A stretch of 64,000 nt of DNA, from NCBI RefSeq assembly GCF_000243215.1, contig NZ_JH594596.1, forward strand, positions 457,872-521,871, written 5' to 3'. The translations under genes and the position numbers were made by a program. The notes under the pieces are model-generated. The model ran no database searches. It was not told where the DNA came from and saw only the letters and a list, made by a program, of their open reading frames with translations. This DNA is from Odoribacter laneus YIT 12061 (GTDB lineage: Bacteria; Bacteroidota; Bacteroidia; Bacteroidales; Marinifilaceae). This document shows, in pieces, positions 37,301-44,177 of the stretch (position 1 is the stretch's first letter; every line of letters starts with the position of its first letter).

Positions 37301-38506
37301 AAAGCTGCTTATCGCTATGCTTATAACGGCGTGAAGATTGGTGTAAAAGGGGCGGATAACCGGGGATATGATAACCGGGGGAGTTTTATTTATACCCGTA
37401 ATGGAAGTTCTTTGACACTGGAAAGTGCTCTTTTCGGAGGAGGACGTATCGTCGCCGGCACGAATGGATATGAAGTCTATTACTACCTGACGGATCATTT
37501 AGGGAGCGTACGTGCTGTTGTCGATGCTGGGGGAAACGTCAAGGAACGCAATGATTACTACCTTTTCGGAGCCCGTCAGTTAAAAGGGGATTATCCTCAG
37601 CTTACCGTAAACCGTGAGAAATTCAATGGGAAAGAAAGCCAGACGGTCGGAGGACTGGGATTTTTGGATTATGGAGCGAGAATGTACGATGCTGCTTTGG
37701 GAAAATGGATGACTTTCGATCCGATGGCAGAGAAAAACTATGCGTTGACCCCCTATCAATATTGCGGCAACAATCCCATCATCCGGATCGATCCGGACGG
37801 TATGCTGGACGATTGGTATGCATCAGCTAGCGGAGCCTTGGTATGGCTGGATAGACAGGATAAACAAGTGGTGCTCAACGGAGAGACTTTTTCAAATATC
37901 GGGACTTCGGTTTCTGTGGGGCAGATAGATGGCTCTTACATAAACTACTACCAGAATGTGCCTATTTCCATATCTAACGTACCGGTAAGTGCCAGTTCCA
38001 GAGTACTGAATAACCCTGCTTTATCGGCTCAGTTGTTGAATAGGAGAAGTCCCCTTTCCCTCAATAGTCAGGTGGGGTTAATGCAATCCGTGGTCAATAA
38101 AGGCCGTGAAGATTTCATTCGACATCCCATGACTCAAGGGGTTATTAATGGAGCTGTCTTTCTCATGACGGGTGGCATAGAAGGGATAGGAGCTTTGGCT
38201 GGAGGTATTAAAACATTGTTCCGAGGCGGAACAACTGTGTATCGGGCCGTTAGTCAAACTGAAGCTGCGGCTATTAGAAGTAGCGGTCGGTTTGCTTTAC
38301 AGGAAGGAGGAGTAGAAGTTAAATATTTTGCTAAATCCTTACAAGATGTTAAATGGTATGGAAATACCATTTATAAAGGAGAATATACAATTATAAAAGG
38401 AGTAGTTGACAAAAGTGTAAATGTAAATCAGTATTGGTTTCCGAATATTGATATAGGAGCTTATGTCTTCCCACAAGAAATTTTGCCGTTCATTACTCCT
38501 CGTTAA
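34370..38506 (+). CDS. Secreted Rhs protein with variable C-terminal toxin-like tip
   Basis: A 1378-residue polymorphic toxin. A signal peptide (about 20 residues, ending VYSDS) precedes a ~280-residue N-terminal region, then a DUF6443-like segment (NYILKTTAL, STVTYYDGLGRKTQVIG), many YD repeats and the Rhs-associated core. The core ends in the standard YQYCGNNP...DPDGM motif (D1141-M1145), where the shell self-cleaves in known Rhs proteins. The ~230-residue tail contains a linker and a final ~93-residue domain (1286-1378: VYRAVSQ, KYFAKS, WYG, GEYTII) that looks like an ADP-ribosyltransferase-type toxin. Base composition falls to AT-rich over the tip, a sign of module replacement. An immunity gene follows after 9 nt. 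Confidence 0.88.
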   Translation: MKKLIVLIVLFCCRIGIVYSDSVIFLGEFYLFFPSAHTSAIEPKITVGFDDTYCSFQIKAFSDYTVVKEKYEIADTCVAAEEDTLYVSAGETEPVINASARLLSDPIPVEPVDPIEPEKLIRFEFVSFEDSGGQINSISCYYEHSSISFKPNSTAAVIEGNVVIHYNTVYLNENGQIHADGSYTETRYGRTMKFSYAQQPRVALEAGNIPAVRYFPEGASSCRLEGCEAKGGKESYSYTWQQYTASGWQNILGAYAKDYTVSQPAENMYFRRMVRSGSQTAYSNVCVLKKDELGNRNYILKTTALKKGDADPEDYYRSTVTYYDGLGRKTQVIGIEASPEGSDLITSFYYDAVGREDARTYLPYALSGNKGKYDAQAFNHQTSFYDVLYPGEGTYAYAEKVYEASPLDRVLNAYNTGKIFREKDKKTTYQYTTNTATEVFRFLVNSDGSFKVEGYYPAHSLHKTVVIDEDGHTSESFTDISGKAILQRQRGEGNEKADTYSVYDDRGRIVAVISPEGAALLSSGLTVSRTHTVASRYSYLYTYDKYDRLIGRKLPGLAEEYSVYDKGDRVAMWQNGNLRASNQWKLNRYDALGRLTEVKLISHTSTRAALQSLFDAGNTSSLYLASGVLLQECAYDSYHLLSPFLFSSNDISLPLVPDDGSVIIKEDAHQLAVPKGLLTWEKLAIMENDNTVSHYIEKAYTYDKEGRILEVKEKNPEGLIHVLSKVYDFVGNEMQIQEQSAVTANATSTLLTTNTYDLQGRLLRTEAVLNGDGKGEMEYEYDRLGQLSKRIYGQAACTESLTYTLQGWLSSRTSVPFSMHLRYQQPVQNSTTAAYTGNISEWEWTQGSGTPSTYAIDYDVYGRFKGARSFTGNTLDNRNTEQGISYDLNGNIKTLQRTGTTATIVDNLVYTYTGNQLTALTENAAPVSGDIYIRGNTAAGSYTYDADGNLLTDSRQGLNYQYNYLNLLRQVTSGNTLKAAYRYAYNGVKIGVKGADNRGYDNRGSFIYTRNGSSLTLESALFGGGRIVAGTNGYEVYYYLTDHLGSVRAVVDAGGNVKERNDYYLFGARQLKGDYPQLTVNREKFNGKESQTVGGLGFLDYGARMYDAALGKWMTFDPMAEKNYALTPYQYCGNNPIIRIDPDGMLDDWYASASGALVWLDRQDKQVVLNGETFSNIGTSVSVGQIDGSYINYYQNVPISISNVPVSASSRVLNNPALSAQLLNRRSPLSLNSQVGLMQSVVNKGREDFIRHPMTQGVINGAVFLMTGGIEGIGALAGGIKTLFRGGTTVYRAVSQTEAAAIRSSGRFALQEGGVEVKYFAKSLQDVKWYGNTIYKGEYTIIKGVVDKSVNVNQYWFPNIDIGAYVFPQEILPFITPR
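38225..38503 (+). other. Rhs toxin tip: putative ADP-ribosyltransferase-like domain
   Basis: Codons 1286-1378 of the Rhs gene. The order Tyr-Arg (Y1291, R1292), then Gly-rich turn, K-Y-F-A-K-S (1318-1323), W-Y-G (1329-1331) and Glu at 1338 resembles ART-like toxin tips, where Arg, Ser or Tyr and Glu contact NAD. The assignment is from remembered motif patterns, not an alignment, and other small toxin folds are possible. Confidence 0.4.
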
Positions 38507-38515
38507 AAATAGATT

Positions 38516-38830
38516 ATGTTTACAGAAAAACGCAAATACGATTATTGGGGGGAATTGATTCTAAAAAAGAGCCGCATTTTAAAAGAAGCATGTCGCCCTC
38601 AAGAGGATAAAGTCAATTGGTTATTTATGAAAGCAGGTGAGAATTTGTATAGTTTCGTATACAAAATAGAATCACCTTCGGAAGCTATTTATGGAAAACC
38701 TTTTAAAGCAAAGTTTGCTTTTACGATGAGTGATAAAATAAGAAAAATCGTAAAAATGAATCAAGTGTATGAAGTATTTAGAGGTCCTGAACCAATAGGA
38801 GAAATTATTTTAAAGAGAATAATAGATTAA
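38516..38830 (+). CDS. Putative immunity protein for the Rhs toxin tip
   Basis: A 104-residue cytoplasmic protein without signal peptide, 9 nt downstream of the Rhs stop and sharing the AT-rich composition of the toxin tip. Position, size and lack of other function make it the expected cognate immunity protein. Its sequence is mainly beta with a C-terminal MNQVYEVFRGPEPIGEIIL segment; no named family is recognised with confidence. The call is by context. Confidence 0.6.
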   Translation: MFTEKRKYDYWGELILKKSRILKEACRPQEDKVNWLFMKAGENLYSFVYKIESPSEAIYGKPFKAKFAFTMSDKIRKIVKMNQVYEVFRGPEPIGEIILKRIID

Positions 38831-38838
38831 TTTTTAAG

Positions 38839-38910
38839 AAGGAAACAATAAAGAAGAATATTTTTCACTTAAAAAATGAAGTGTTAAATATATCCTTTAA
38901 TTGTTTCCTT
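38839..38910. terminator. Long imperfect inverted repeat ending the Rhs-immunity unit
   Basis: Two 32-nt arms (38839-38870 and 38879-38910) pair with only a few mismatches and single-base bulges around an 8-nt A-rich loop, followed by a CT/T-rich stretch. It lies 8 nt past the immunity gene stop and can fold as a stem-loop, so it most likely terminates the transcript. Its length is unusual for a plain terminator. Confidence 0.6.
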
Positions 38911-39052
38911 TCTTTCTTTATTTTCAATTAATTAACAAAATATATGTATAAATTTTTTTAGTATCATTTATGTAGGTAAAAGTAAATTTAAATAAATTAA
39001 ACTATTATTTTGAAATGTAAATGTAAAGTTTTGTATTTTCATATTATAATTT

Positions 39053-39652
39053 ATGAAAATTAACTTACATAATATGAAAAAATGTTTAATTAACACTTTT
39101 AATTTGGGAATTTACCGAAAAAATGAAATTTCTAAATTATTTAAAAAGAGATGGAAGAAATACTATGATTCTCCTCCGTTTTCTTTAAAAGAGAAACGAA
39201 TTGGAAAAGAGCTAAAAGAGGAAAATTCCAGAGTACTTTTAACTTTTTTCCGGAAACTATTGGATATTTTGATAATTTACAAAGGGGATAAAAAGGAATG
39301 TTTGTACAGGGTTTTTACTATTCTGGAGCAAAATCTGGTTTCAGAGATCGGTCGGAAATTATGGTGTGATTTAATTAACTACTGTTATTATGGAATTATA
39401 GAGGAATTGCAACATTGTCATCCCGATTTAAAAGAGGAAGAGATTGAATTTGTTTGTTTGATGGGGATCGGTTTATCTATAGAGGAATTGGGATTTCTCT
39501 ACAATATGTCGAATAAAGGTTCGGTTTATACCAAATCTTATCGTATTCGTAAGCAAATGGGTTTAACCTGTTCGATTGATATATACGTTCGAAAAAAAAT
39601 AGAAAGTTTAAAGAATACAGCTGAAAATAAATCGGAGAGTATTTTTCCCTAA
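39053..39652 (+). CDS. Orphan helix-turn-helix (LuxR-like) regulator
   Basis: A 199-residue basic protein. The C-terminal part (about 125-175: DLKEEEIEFVCLMGIGLSIEEL, then KGSVYTKSYRIRKQMGL) matches the C-terminal LuxR-type HTH seen at the end of Bacteroidota TPR-containing regulators. The N-terminal part is helical and unrecognised. The full TPR and membrane-spanning portion of those regulators is missing, so this is either a free-standing small regulator or a truncated remnant. It lies in AT-rich DNA between the Rhs unit and the immunity-like pair and may control them. No RBS stands out; the ATG at 39053 is the earliest, with another at codon 8. Confidence 0.55.
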   Translation: MKINLHNMKKCLINTFNLGIYRKNEISKLFKKRWKKYYDSPPFSLKEKRIGKELKEENSRVLLTFFRKLLDILIIYKGDKKECLYRVFTILEQNLVSEIGRKLWCDLINYCYYGIIEELQHCHPDLKEEEIEFVCLMGIGLSIEELGFLYNMSNKGSVYTKSYRIRKQMGLTCSIDIYVRKKIESLKNTAENKSESIFP

Positions 39653-40043
39653 AAATCTGAGGAAAAGATAAATCAGAAAAAGATAGTCGTATTTTCTTTC
39701 TTTTCTTCTGTTTGAGTTTTAATAAATCTCATTTTTAGAGAATGTTTAACAAAAGTCAGATGTCCTCTTTTTATTCCTGTCTCTATGGAGAACTTGTCAG
39801 AGGCTGGGGAACTTTCATTTCTTTTTAGACCTCTCTGAATCTATAAACAAAAGCTGATAATATTTTTTATATTTACAGTATTTTAGGTGAAAATTGACAT
39901 AGAATACAAGAATTCCTTTGAAGTCTTATCGTTTAATAATAGTAGTAAATGAGGAAAATGCTATTTCAGGTTTATAAATTCTTTAAAGAGTGGTGGGGAG
40001 AAAGTTTTTTGTCATCTTATAAATTATTAAATTCTCTATAAAA
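39653..40043. other. AT-rich gap with a possible 30-codon ORF
   Basis: These 391 bp contain no full gene. One small frame at 39949-40041 (30 codons, sequence starting MRKMLFQVYKFFKEWW) ends 2 nt before the next gene and has an in-frame stop just upstream of its ATG. It could be a leader peptide or a decayed toxin end. The rest is AT-rich DNA without clear motifs. Confidence 0.4.
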
Positions 40044-40394
40044 ATGAAAAAGAAAGAATTAAGAAAGAGATTGAGAAAATTAGGATTTAGGTGGGATGAT
40101 TATAATTTGAATGGTGTGTTTTTTTATGTTTATACGGGTTATGTTTTAAAGCATAAGAATGGAAGATGGGAAGTATATTATATTGAAAGAACTATAAGGA
40201 ATTTGGTAGGGATTTTTGAAAAAGAAGAAGATGCTTGTGATTTTTTTTATAAGTCTTATATACAAGTTTTTGGAAATTCAAAATATAGAAATTCTGCTTT
40301 TCAAATTAAGTTTATAGCTTTTCTTCGTGTGTTTAATATAGTATTAGCAGGTGCTGTTATTTTATATTTCGTTTATTCATTTTTTAATGGATGA
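40044..40394 (+). CDS. Membrane-anchored immunity-like protein, copy 1
   Basis: A 116-residue protein with a soluble N-terminal domain (about 1-80) and a single hydrophobic helix at the C-terminus (about 92-112), so probably tail-anchored with the domain in the cytoplasm. The pattern YNLNG...VY.GYVL.HKNGRWEVYY.ER...GIFEKEEDACDFFY is the one seen in a family of small immunity proteins that accompany Rhs/WapA-type polymorphic toxins. It is a paralogue of the next gene. No toxin gene sits directly upstream. Codon use is strongly AT-biased. Confidence 0.62.
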   Translation: MKKKELRKRLRKLGFRWDDYNLNGVFFYVYTGYVLKHKNGRWEVYYIERTIRNLVGIFEKEEDACDFFYKSYIQVFGNSKYRNSAFQIKFIAFLRVFNIVLAGAVILYFVYSFFNG

Positions 40395-40449
40395 TTTTAT
40401 GATTTATATAAATTATTACTATTCTAATAAAATAACCTAAGTATAGAGA

Positions 40450-40827
40450 ATGAATAAGAAAATGTTAAAGAAAAAATTGATAGAATATAGGACTTCTGTG
40501 TATCATTATAATTTGAAGGGTAATTTTAATTTTGTTTATAAAGGCTTTGTTTTAAATCATAAAAACAATCAGTGGGAAGTTTATTATGCAGAAAAGGGGC
40601 ATAAATGGTTATTAAATATTTTTGATTCAGAAGAAGAAGCCTGTGACTTTTATTTTGAAAGATTTAGGGTATATTTTAATGATCGATATAAAGATCAGGG
40701 TCCCCTTACTGTAAGGGAAAAAACTCGAAATTTTTTTCGACTGTTTTTTTCTATAATCTTTCTGATTGCTGGACTTATCAGTGTGATTATTCTGATTTAT
40801 ATTTCTATAGAAAAGATTTTTTTATGA
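40450..40827 (+). CDS. Membrane-anchored immunity-like protein, copy 2
   Basis: A 125-residue paralogue of the protein encoded at 40044. The shared features are YNL-G-F--VY-G-VL-HKN--WEVYY-E and an IF--EE-ACDF motif near residue 65. A C-terminal hydrophobic helix (about 95-120) again suggests membrane anchoring. The pair arose by duplication and then diverged. Tandem orphan immunity genes are a known feature of polymorphic toxin loci, protecting against toxins of neighbours; the role here is inferred from pattern and context. Confidence 0.62.
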   Translation: MNKKMLKKKLIEYRTSVYHYNLKGNFNFVYKGFVLNHKNNQWEVYYAEKGHKWLLNIFDSEEEACDFYFERFRVYFNDRYKDQGPLTVREKTRNFFRLFFSIIFLIAGLISVIILIYISIEKIFL

Positions 40828-41242
40828 TCTTATTGATGCATATCTGAAATGAAAATGAAGAATTTATTCTGATTTAAGAATTATGAAAAAATAAAATTAC
40901 TTATCAACGATATTTATGTAGTAGAGGAAAAATCAAAAAAATCTTCTAATTGTCGATGAATTTTAAAAACGAACCGAAAGTGTTTCAACAGATTGAATGG
41001 ATAAATTTATCTGGTTGTGAGGAGAGATGAAAAGATAGTTGTTCATCGGAGAGGGAGTAGCCGAAGGGTAGGACATGGGAAAATGGGGATGTATTTGGAA
41101 AACAGAAGGAAAGACATTTAATAAATAAATCGCTGATTAATGAATTTTCAGTTCTGAGAACAATATTTCCTCGAAAAGACGGTTCATTAGTCAGCGAAGC
41201 GTTGATCTGCTCCTCGACAGAAGCAGGGGAGCGCTAGTCGTT
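40828..41242. other. Gap between immunity-like genes and tpiA
   Basis: A 415-bp stretch without a gene. The left half is AT-rich; the right half returns to average composition. It contains an inverted repeat at 41131-41144 / 41183-41196 (13 of 14 pairs), discussed as a possible tpiA terminator, and a short GCTCC/GGAGC hairpin near 41209-41232. Nothing else is recognised. Confidence 0.5.
41131..41196 (-). terminator. Candidate terminator of the tpiA gene
   Basis: A 14-nt inverted repeat with one mismatch (41131-41144 and 41183-41196) and a 38-nt loop, 46 nt past the tpiA stop. On the minus strand it is followed by an AT-rich run. The long loop weakens the call. Confidence 0.35.
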
Positions 41243-42010
41243 TTAGTGTTTAGCGCGGGCGGCTATGATAAGGGAGAAATCTTCGGCTTTCAGAGAAGCT
41301 CCGCCGATAAGACCTCCGTCTACATCCGGGTTGGAGAACAATTCGTCGGCATTTTTAGCATTACAGCTTCCTCCGTAAAGGATGGAAGTGTTTTCCGCTA
41401 TTTCTTTGCCGTATTTTTCAGTCAGGACTTTGCGGATAAAAGCATGCATTTCCTGGGCTTGGGCCGATGTTGCCGTTTTTCCGGTCCCGATGGCCCATAC
41501 CGGTTCGTATGCCAGGATGATGTGGGAAAATTCTTCCGGAGAAAGTTGGAAGAGTCCGTTTTCCAATTGGGATTTTACTACTTCGAAGTGTTTTCCAGCT
41601 TCCCGTTCGGCTAACACTTCTCCGATGCAGAAGATAATCTCCAACTGGTTGGCCAGGGCCTGAGCCACTTTTTTCACCAGTATGGCATCGGTCTCCCCAT
41701 AATAACTTCTCCTTTCGGAATGTCCCAGAATAACGTGAGTGCTACCCGTAGAAGCTACCATAGCGGCAGATATTTCTCCCGTATAAGCTCCGGAAGCTTC
41801 TGTGGCACAGTTTTGAGCAGAAATGGATATAATGGCGGGATCGACGATTTTACTTACTTCAGCCAGATGGATAAAAGGAGTTCCGAGGATAACTTTTACT
41901 TCCGGAACCTGTAATGCTTTTACTTTTTCGTTTACTTCTTCAGCCAGCTGAATACCCTCAGGAAGCGTTTTATTCATTTTCCAGTTACCTGCTACAATTT
42001 TTTTTCTCAT
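41243..42010 (-). CDS. tpiA: Triosephosphate isomerase
   Basis: Glycolytic enzyme interconverting dihydroxyacetone phosphate and glyceraldehyde 3-phosphate in the cytoplasm. The 255-residue TIM barrel has all signature parts: the N-terminal NWKMN with catalytic Lys, the ILGHSERR histidine, the [12 protein letters not shown] loop with catalytic Glu and the flexible lid, and the phosphate-binding YGGSC and [10 protein letters not shown] loops. It is the third gene of the DUF1599 / DoxX-like / tpiA series found in many Bacteroidales, with a 127-nt gap and its own -7 element upstream. Confidence 0.98.
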   Translation of the reverse strand: MRKKIVAGNWKMNKTLPEGIQLAEEVNEKVKALQVPEVKVILGTPFIHLAEVSKIVDPAIISISAQNCATEASGAYTGEISAAMVASTGSTHVILGHSERRSYYGETDAILVKKVAQALANQLEIIFCIGEVLAEREAGKHFEVVKSQLENGLFQLSPEEFSHIILAYEPVWAIGTGKTATSAQAQEMHAFIRKVLTEKYGKEIAENTSILYGGSCNAKNADELFSNPDVDGGLIGGASLKAEDFSLIIAARAKH

Positions 42011-42035
42011 GTCAGTAATTTATTAAATAATTGTT

Positions 42036-42043
42036 CAAAGTTA
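42036..42043 (-). promoter_or_regulatory. Bacteroidota -7 element of tpiA
   Basis: Minus-strand TAACTTTG matches TAnnTTTG, 25 nt upstream of the tpiA ATG. It suggests tpiA can be transcribed apart from the two upstream genes. Confidence 0.45.
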
Positions 42044-42137
42044 ATTATACATTCAATATTTTAATTATCTGTAGACAAGGAGTCTATCAAAATGTTCAAT
42101 AAATCCGTGGACTTATGGTGGTTTAAAAATTCGTTTT

Positions 42138-43385
42138 TTATTTCCCTCCTCTTTTATACTTCTTCAGGGTATAGAAAGTTAGAAGAAGCAGAAATAATAA
42201 ACCGAGGGAATAGAGTATATAACGGTTTGTAATATTTTGTTGTTCCGTCAGGCAATAAGCAAGAGGATCTTTTCCTGCCAGATCCTCTACGGCTGGAATG
42301 TCGCGATGTCCCCATTTATCGATAATCGTCCCTTTCTTCAGTAAGAGTAGCCCCGGATTCGAACGGATCATGGTTTTTAGTTGTATTTCATCCGTTGTAC
42401 AAAAATCAAAATGCAGGGGATGAATAGACTGAAGCTGCCGGATTTCCTCCGCACTGGAGGCGGTCAATCCGTAAAACCGATAACCTTTGGCCTGAGCGTA
42501 ATCAGCCAGTTGATTCAGTTGTTCCAGGGCTTCGGGAACAAGTTTGTCTATTCGGTAAGAAACGACTAAAAAAGTATAGTTGTCGTCCTGTAAAACTTCT
42601 TCCGTGATGTCTCCCCACTGGGGATGTTCGATTACAAAATCATGTATGGGGGCTTGATAACCTTTTTGGAGCAGTTGCTGCTCGGAACTATGGAATTCCC
42701 AGTTCACTGTATCCTGCCAGGGATAATTTTGCTCGTTAAATTCCCGGATCTCTCCCGTATTTTTATTCTTATAATTCAGTAGAATCCGGTATTCGTCCTG
42801 AGGGGCGTCTGCCGGAATTTCCATCCCTGCAGAGATGTTAGAACCAATGGCATAGGGACGGAAATCGATGATAGGGAGGTGGCGGTAGCTATAGCCTTCC
42901 ACACAACCGATAAAAATGATGGAACCGAATAGCAAGACGGTTTGTTCCAAAAAATTGTAAATCGATTTAAACTGTTTTCTCCGGTAAAAGACCAGATAAG
43001 CCATGAAGAAGAGAAAGACATTTTTTCCAAAAGTCTGCCAGTTCGTCAAAGTGAAAGCATCTCCGAAACAGCCGCAATCGGTGACCGGATTCCGGATAGC
43101 CAGAATCAGAGTGAGTGGAGTGAAAACCAACATAAACAACCAGGCTCCCCAAGCGGCTCCTTTTATCTTGATATTCAAAAAGAGGCATATACCGATCAAA
43201 AATTCCAGGCCGGATAGGAGGAAGGAAAAGAAGAGGGCGGAGGCATTCAGACCTCCCAATCCGAAAGCGTTGAAATACTCGATAAATTTATATTCGGATC
43301 CCAGCGGATCGATTCCTTTCACAAAGCCTGAGCCAATAAATACCAGGCCTAAGAGTATCCGGAAAAGGTTGGCAATAAATTTCAT
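42138..43385 (-). CDS. DoxX/MauE-like membrane protein with thioredoxin-like C-terminal part (BT_3928 family)
   Basis: A 415-residue inner-membrane protein. The N-terminal ~150 residues form a four-helix DoxX/MauE-type unit, with RILLGLVFIGSGFVKGIDP and the conserved DCGCFGD cysteine motif. A further helix (about 150-168) leads to a periplasmic region (about 175-385) compatible with a divergent thioredoxin fold (TFLVVSYRIDK, FYGLTASSAEEI) that lacks a CxxC pair. A final transmembrane helix lies at about 392-410. The family is linked in Bacteroidales to DUF1599 and tpiA genes. A role in envelope redox is inferred only from the MauE resemblance. Confidence 0.8.
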   Translation of the reverse strand: MKFIANLFRILLGLVFIGSGFVKGIDPLGSEYKFIEYFNAFGLGGLNASALFFSFLLSGLEFLIGICLFLNIKIKGAAWGAWLFMLVFTPLTLILAIRNPVTDCGCFGDAFTLTNWQTFGKNVFLFFMAYLVFYRRKQFKSIYNFLEQTVLLFGSIIFIGCVEGYSYRHLPIIDFRPYAIGSNISAGMEIPADAPQDEYRILLNYKNKNTGEIREFNEQNYPWQDTVNWEFHSSEQQLLQKGYQAPIHDFVIEHPQWGDITEEVLQDDNYTFLVVSYRIDKLVPEALEQLNQLADYAQAKGYRFYGLTASSAEEIRQLQSIHPLHFDFCTTDEIQLKTMIRSNPGLLLLKKGTIIDKWGHRDIPAVEDLAGKDPLAYCLTEQQNITNRYILYSLGLLFLLLLTFYTLKKYKRGGK

Positions 43386-43487
43386 AAGTGTATCGTTTTA
43401 TAGGATGTAGTGTGTCGTTTGAAGTAAGGGTACACTTGCTTCTTTGGATTTCCGTACAGGCTTGCTGTTTCTGTCGGAATATACAGC

Positions 43488-44063
43488 TCATTTGCCTTTC
43501 TTTTCAGGTACAGCTGTTCCCGGATTTTCCTTTTCTATGAGGAGCCGTATCAAAGCAAAGACGGCATAATTGATCATATCGTAATAATTTGCGTCAATTC
43601 CTTCGGAAATCCAAGTGTCACCCTGATGGTCTTCAATTTGTTTGGTCCGTTTTATTTTCATCAGAATCAGGTCGGTATAAGAACTGATCCGCATATATCG
43701 CCAGGCTTCGTCGTAATCGTGATTTTTATCCAACATCAATTGTTTCGCTTTTTGAAAATAAGAATCGTATAATTCTGTGATTTTCTCCGGAGGTAATTCA
43801 ACTTCGCTTTTTTGTTCCAATTGAATCAATCCCATAAGGGCGTAATTGACGATGCCGATAAATTCAGAACTAATCCCTTCGTGTATTTTAGAAATGCCTT
43901 TTTCTTCTATACAACGAATGCGGTTGGCTTTGATGAATATCTGATCCGTCAGGGAAGTTGGTCGTAAAATCCGCCAGGCCGTCCCGTAATCGTGCATTTT
44001 TTTTATAAAAATATCGCGGCATGTATGAATCACGCTATCATATTCTTGTGCTGTGTTCGCCAT
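43488..44063 (-). CDS. DUF1599 protein (two tandem repeats)
   Basis: A 191-residue cytoplasmic protein made of two copies of the DUF1599 unit: HDYGTAWRILRPTSLTDQIFIKANRIRCIEE (first) and HDYDEAWRYMRISSYTDLILMKIKRTKQIED (second), written here as known repeats in shortened form: HDYGTAWRI / HDYDEAWRY, then SLTDQI / SYTDLI. Each is followed by EGI and a DxINYA-type helix. The acidic and histidine residues suggest a nucleotide- or metal-binding fold, perhaps MazG-like, but the function is not established. It opens the DUF1599 / DoxX-like / tpiA series, with a 102-nt gap to the second gene. Confidence 0.85.
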   Translation of the reverse strand: MANTAQEYDSVIHTCRDIFIKKMHDYGTAWRILRPTSLTDQIFIKANRIRCIEEKGISKIHEGISSEFIGIVNYALMGLIQLEQKSEVELPPEKITELYDSYFQKAKQLMLDKNHDYDEAWRYMRISSYTDLILMKIKRTKQIEDHQGDTWISEGIDANYYDMINYAVFALIRLLIEKENPGTAVPEKKGK

Positions 44064-44177
44064 AAATTTGTCCGATTACATTATGAAATGTAAAAAACTC
44101 GTTGTTACTTTGAAAGTGTAAAATTAATAAATAGAATTGATAATCTTTCATTTTCAATTCTCAAATTTAACAGTACT

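Noticed and set aside
31443-38506. T9SS or T6SS targeting of the Rhs proteins
   Set aside because: No T9SS C-terminal domain, and no PAAR, VgrG or DUF4157-like N-terminal features; both proteins begin with ordinary Sec signal peptides.
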